A stretch of 5,471 nucleotides of DNA from Clostridium sp. AM30-24 (lineage in GTDB: Bacteria; Bacillota; Clostridia; Lachnospirales; Lachnospiraceae). Location of the stretch: contig NZ_QUJB01000035.1 in assembly GCF_003480435.1 (NCBI RefSeq), forward strand, positions 1-5,471. Reading direction: 5' to 3'. The number at the start of each line of letters is the position of its first letter. The stretch's first letter is position 1. Position numbers and translations under genes: made by a program. The notes below the pieces were generated by a model, which saw only the letters and a list, made by a program, of their open reading frames with translations, did no database searches and was not told the origin of the DNA. This document shows positions 4,070-5,471 of the stretch, one piece after another.

Positions 4070-5471
4070 ATGGCAAAATACACCAAAAGGAGAGATAAAA
4101 GAGGGTATGAGTGGAAGTCTGCTTATCGGGAGAAAGAAGCTCTTATGCTGGAGAGGGGATACCCGGAAGTAAGTCCTCATGATTTCTATCGAGAGTTGTT
4201 TCCGACTGGTAGTCTGCAGCAAGAGCCGGGGGACGGAAAAGGTAATATTATAGCGACACAGATTAGACCGTCCGGCAAAGGAAGAACCCGGCAGTGGGTA
4301 ATTGATGATAGTCTGAAAATGCTGGATAAGGTCATAGGAGATAGGTTTGGGCTGATACCGCCTATTAGTTTTTACGGGAAGTCACACACGAAAGAGAACG
4401 CTCATGAGCTGTTTGCGGTGGTGGTGGATGTGGATTATGTAGGCAAACAGCAGTTAAAGAACCTGTTGAAGCAGTTTGGGAATGGTGTGCAGCTTCGTCC
4501 GACTTATCTTGTCAGCTCCGGCAAGGGGGTACATCTTTACTATTTCTTGCAGGAGCCGGTTCAGTTGTATCGAAACCGGGAAGAAGTGCTTGCGGAGCTG
4601 AAAGAAGCCTTTATCCGGCGGCTATGGAATGATACCAGCTCTATCCGTCCGGACAGCCCGGATATAACCGGAATTTATCAAGGTTTCCGGTGTGTGGGGA
4701 GTCAGTCGAAGCTGGGTGCAGATTTCCCAGTAAAAGCCTATAAGCTGTCAGAGAACCGTTACACGCTGGAGGACATAAAAGCCAGCATACCGAGCTGTAA
4801 GGTAGACCTTGCTCCGTTGTACGAGAAGCCGAGAAGAAAAAGTACCGTTACGCTGGAAGAAGCAAAGGAGCTGTACCCGGAATGGTATGAGAAGCGGATC
4901 GTGCAGGGAGAGCCGAAGCAGAAAAGTAAGAAGCAGGGCGGTACGTGGGTATGTAACGAAGCTTTATATGAGTGGTGGAAACGGAAAATAACCGAGGAAG
5001 TGAAAGCCGGAGGGCGTTACTTTTCTATTATGGCGTTGTGCTCTTATGGCTTGAAGTGTGGCATATCCGAGCAGAAGATACGGAGAGACGCCTATGCGTT
5101 CTTGGACCATTTAGAGAGCCTTACCGAGGACGAGGACAACCATTTCAGCCGGGCAGATGTGAAAGACGCTCTCCGGGCATTGAAAGGGGACAGAAAAAGG
5201 TTGTCAACGATAGCAAGCCGGGAATGGATAGAGGACAACACAAAGGTTACGATACCAGCAAATAAGCGAAATTACAGAAAACAAGAGGCTCATTTATATC
5301 TTGCAAGGCGAAAAAAAGAGGATATGAAAGTTATAGGCGAAGTAGTAAAAGAGGGCAGACCAACAGCAGAGCGGACAGTCAGAGAATGGCAGGAGAGCCA
5401 CCCGGCAGGAAAGAAAGCGGACTGCATTCGAGAGACAGGACTTGCAAAGCATACGGTTTATAAGTGGTGGA
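4070..5471 (+). CDS. Primase/replication protein, archaeo-eukaryotic primase-like (3' end outside window)
   Basis: The frame is open from ATG 4070 to the window end (467 codons so far), so the C-terminus is missing. Residues 113-163 carry an archaeo-eukaryotic primase-like core: the acidic pair in FAVVVDVDYVG (Asp120 and Asp122), then YLVSSGKGVHLYYFLQEP (146-163) with the Ser-Gly-Lys-Gly-x-His motif at 150-155. A third block, PDITGIYQGFRCVGSQSK (197-214), resembles the 'D...R-pG-N-K' motif III region. Such proteins synthesise primers or start replication of plasmids and integrated elements. Residues ~430-467 (REWQESHPAGKKADCIRETG and on to HTVYKWW) look like a helix-turn-helix at the truncated end. 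GAGG at 4055-4058, supplied by the third repeat copy, lies eleven bases before the start. Base composition resembles the mob genes, not the cargo between them. The primase assignment comes from motifs only. Confidence 0.8.
   Translation, partial: MAKYTKRRDKRGYEWKSAYREKEALMLERGYPEVSPHDFYRELFPTGSLQQEPGDGKGNIIATQIRPSGKGRTRQWVIDDSLKMLDKVIGDRFGLIPPISFYGKSHTKENAHELFAVVVDVDYVGKQQLKNLLKQFGNGVQLRPTYLVSSGKGVHLYYFLQEPVQLYRNREEVLAELKEAFIRRLWNDTSSIRPDSPDITGIYQGFRCVGSQSKLGADFPVKAYKLSENRYTLEDIKASIPSCKVDLAPLYEKPRRKSTVTLEEAKELYPEWYEKRIVQGEPKQKSKKQGGTWVCNEALYEWWKRKITEEVKAGGRYFSIMALCSYGLKCGISEQKIRRDAYAFLDHLESLTEDEDNHFSRADVKDALRALKGDRKRLSTIASREWIEDNTKVTIPANKRNYRKQEAHLYLARRKKEDMKVIGEVVKEGRPTAERTVREWQESHPAGKKADCIRETGLAKHTVYKWW

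Noticed and set aside
3760..4086. Minus-strand frame with 33-residue protein repeats
   Set aside because: The 99-base repeat period is a multiple of three, so any open frame through it automatically shows repeats; the DNA carries promoters toward the primase gene and no ribosome-binding site for this frame.

Overview
The window looks like part of a mobilizable plasmid or integrated mobilizable/conjugative element from a low-to-moderate-GC Gram-positive bacterium. A gut clostridium of the Lachnospiraceae type is my best guess. This rests on strong purine-rich Shine-Dalgarno sequences, consensus sigma-A type promoters, codon use and the family types of the proteins. No database was consulted.

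Layout. Positions 1-475 hold no convincing gene. They are packed with inverted repeats, a consensus promoter (TTGATA-N17-TATAAT) sitting inside nested dyads, and three hairpins; this is the natural place for the transfer origin (oriT) and the autoregulated mob promoter. Positions 476-2288 form a tight mobilization operon on the + strand: a 53-residue protein of unknown function, a MobC-type ribbon-helix-helix accessory protein, a MOB_P-like relaxase with the His-rich metal motif, and a coiled-coil protein with a C-terminal membrane segment. The start of that last gene is read in another frame inside the last ~317 bases of the relaxase gene, an arrangement also known from ColE1 and staphylococcal pC221-type plasmids.

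Positions 2289-3782 are a visibly AT-richer cargo segment: a Nim/pyridoxamine-phosphate-oxidase-like flavin-fold protein followed by a PnuC-family transporter. Each is preceded by its own copy of an ~85-base leader. Both leaders contain a small hairpin, a 12-codon reading frame (MRKAF-V/D-CTSLGL) and a long two-part stem ending in a T-run (an intrinsic terminator). The 5' arm of the terminator lies inside the short frame and can pair instead with an upstream segment around the start codon. This has the design of a translation-sensing transcription attenuator. I do not recognise it as a named RNA class, and it is the most interesting thing here.

Positions 3783-4069 carry 2.4 copies of a 99-base tandem repeat. 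The two complete units each contain a perfect promoter (TTGACA-N17-TATACT), and the last, partial unit supplies the ribosome-binding region of the next gene. From 4070 to the window end runs an open, truncated gene for an archaeo-eukaryotic-primase-like replication protein with a helix-turn-helix-like end.

Together: the primase would replicate the element or prime the transferred strand, the mob operon would process and deliver it, and the nim/pnuC pair looks like cargo controlled by its own signal-responsive leaders.
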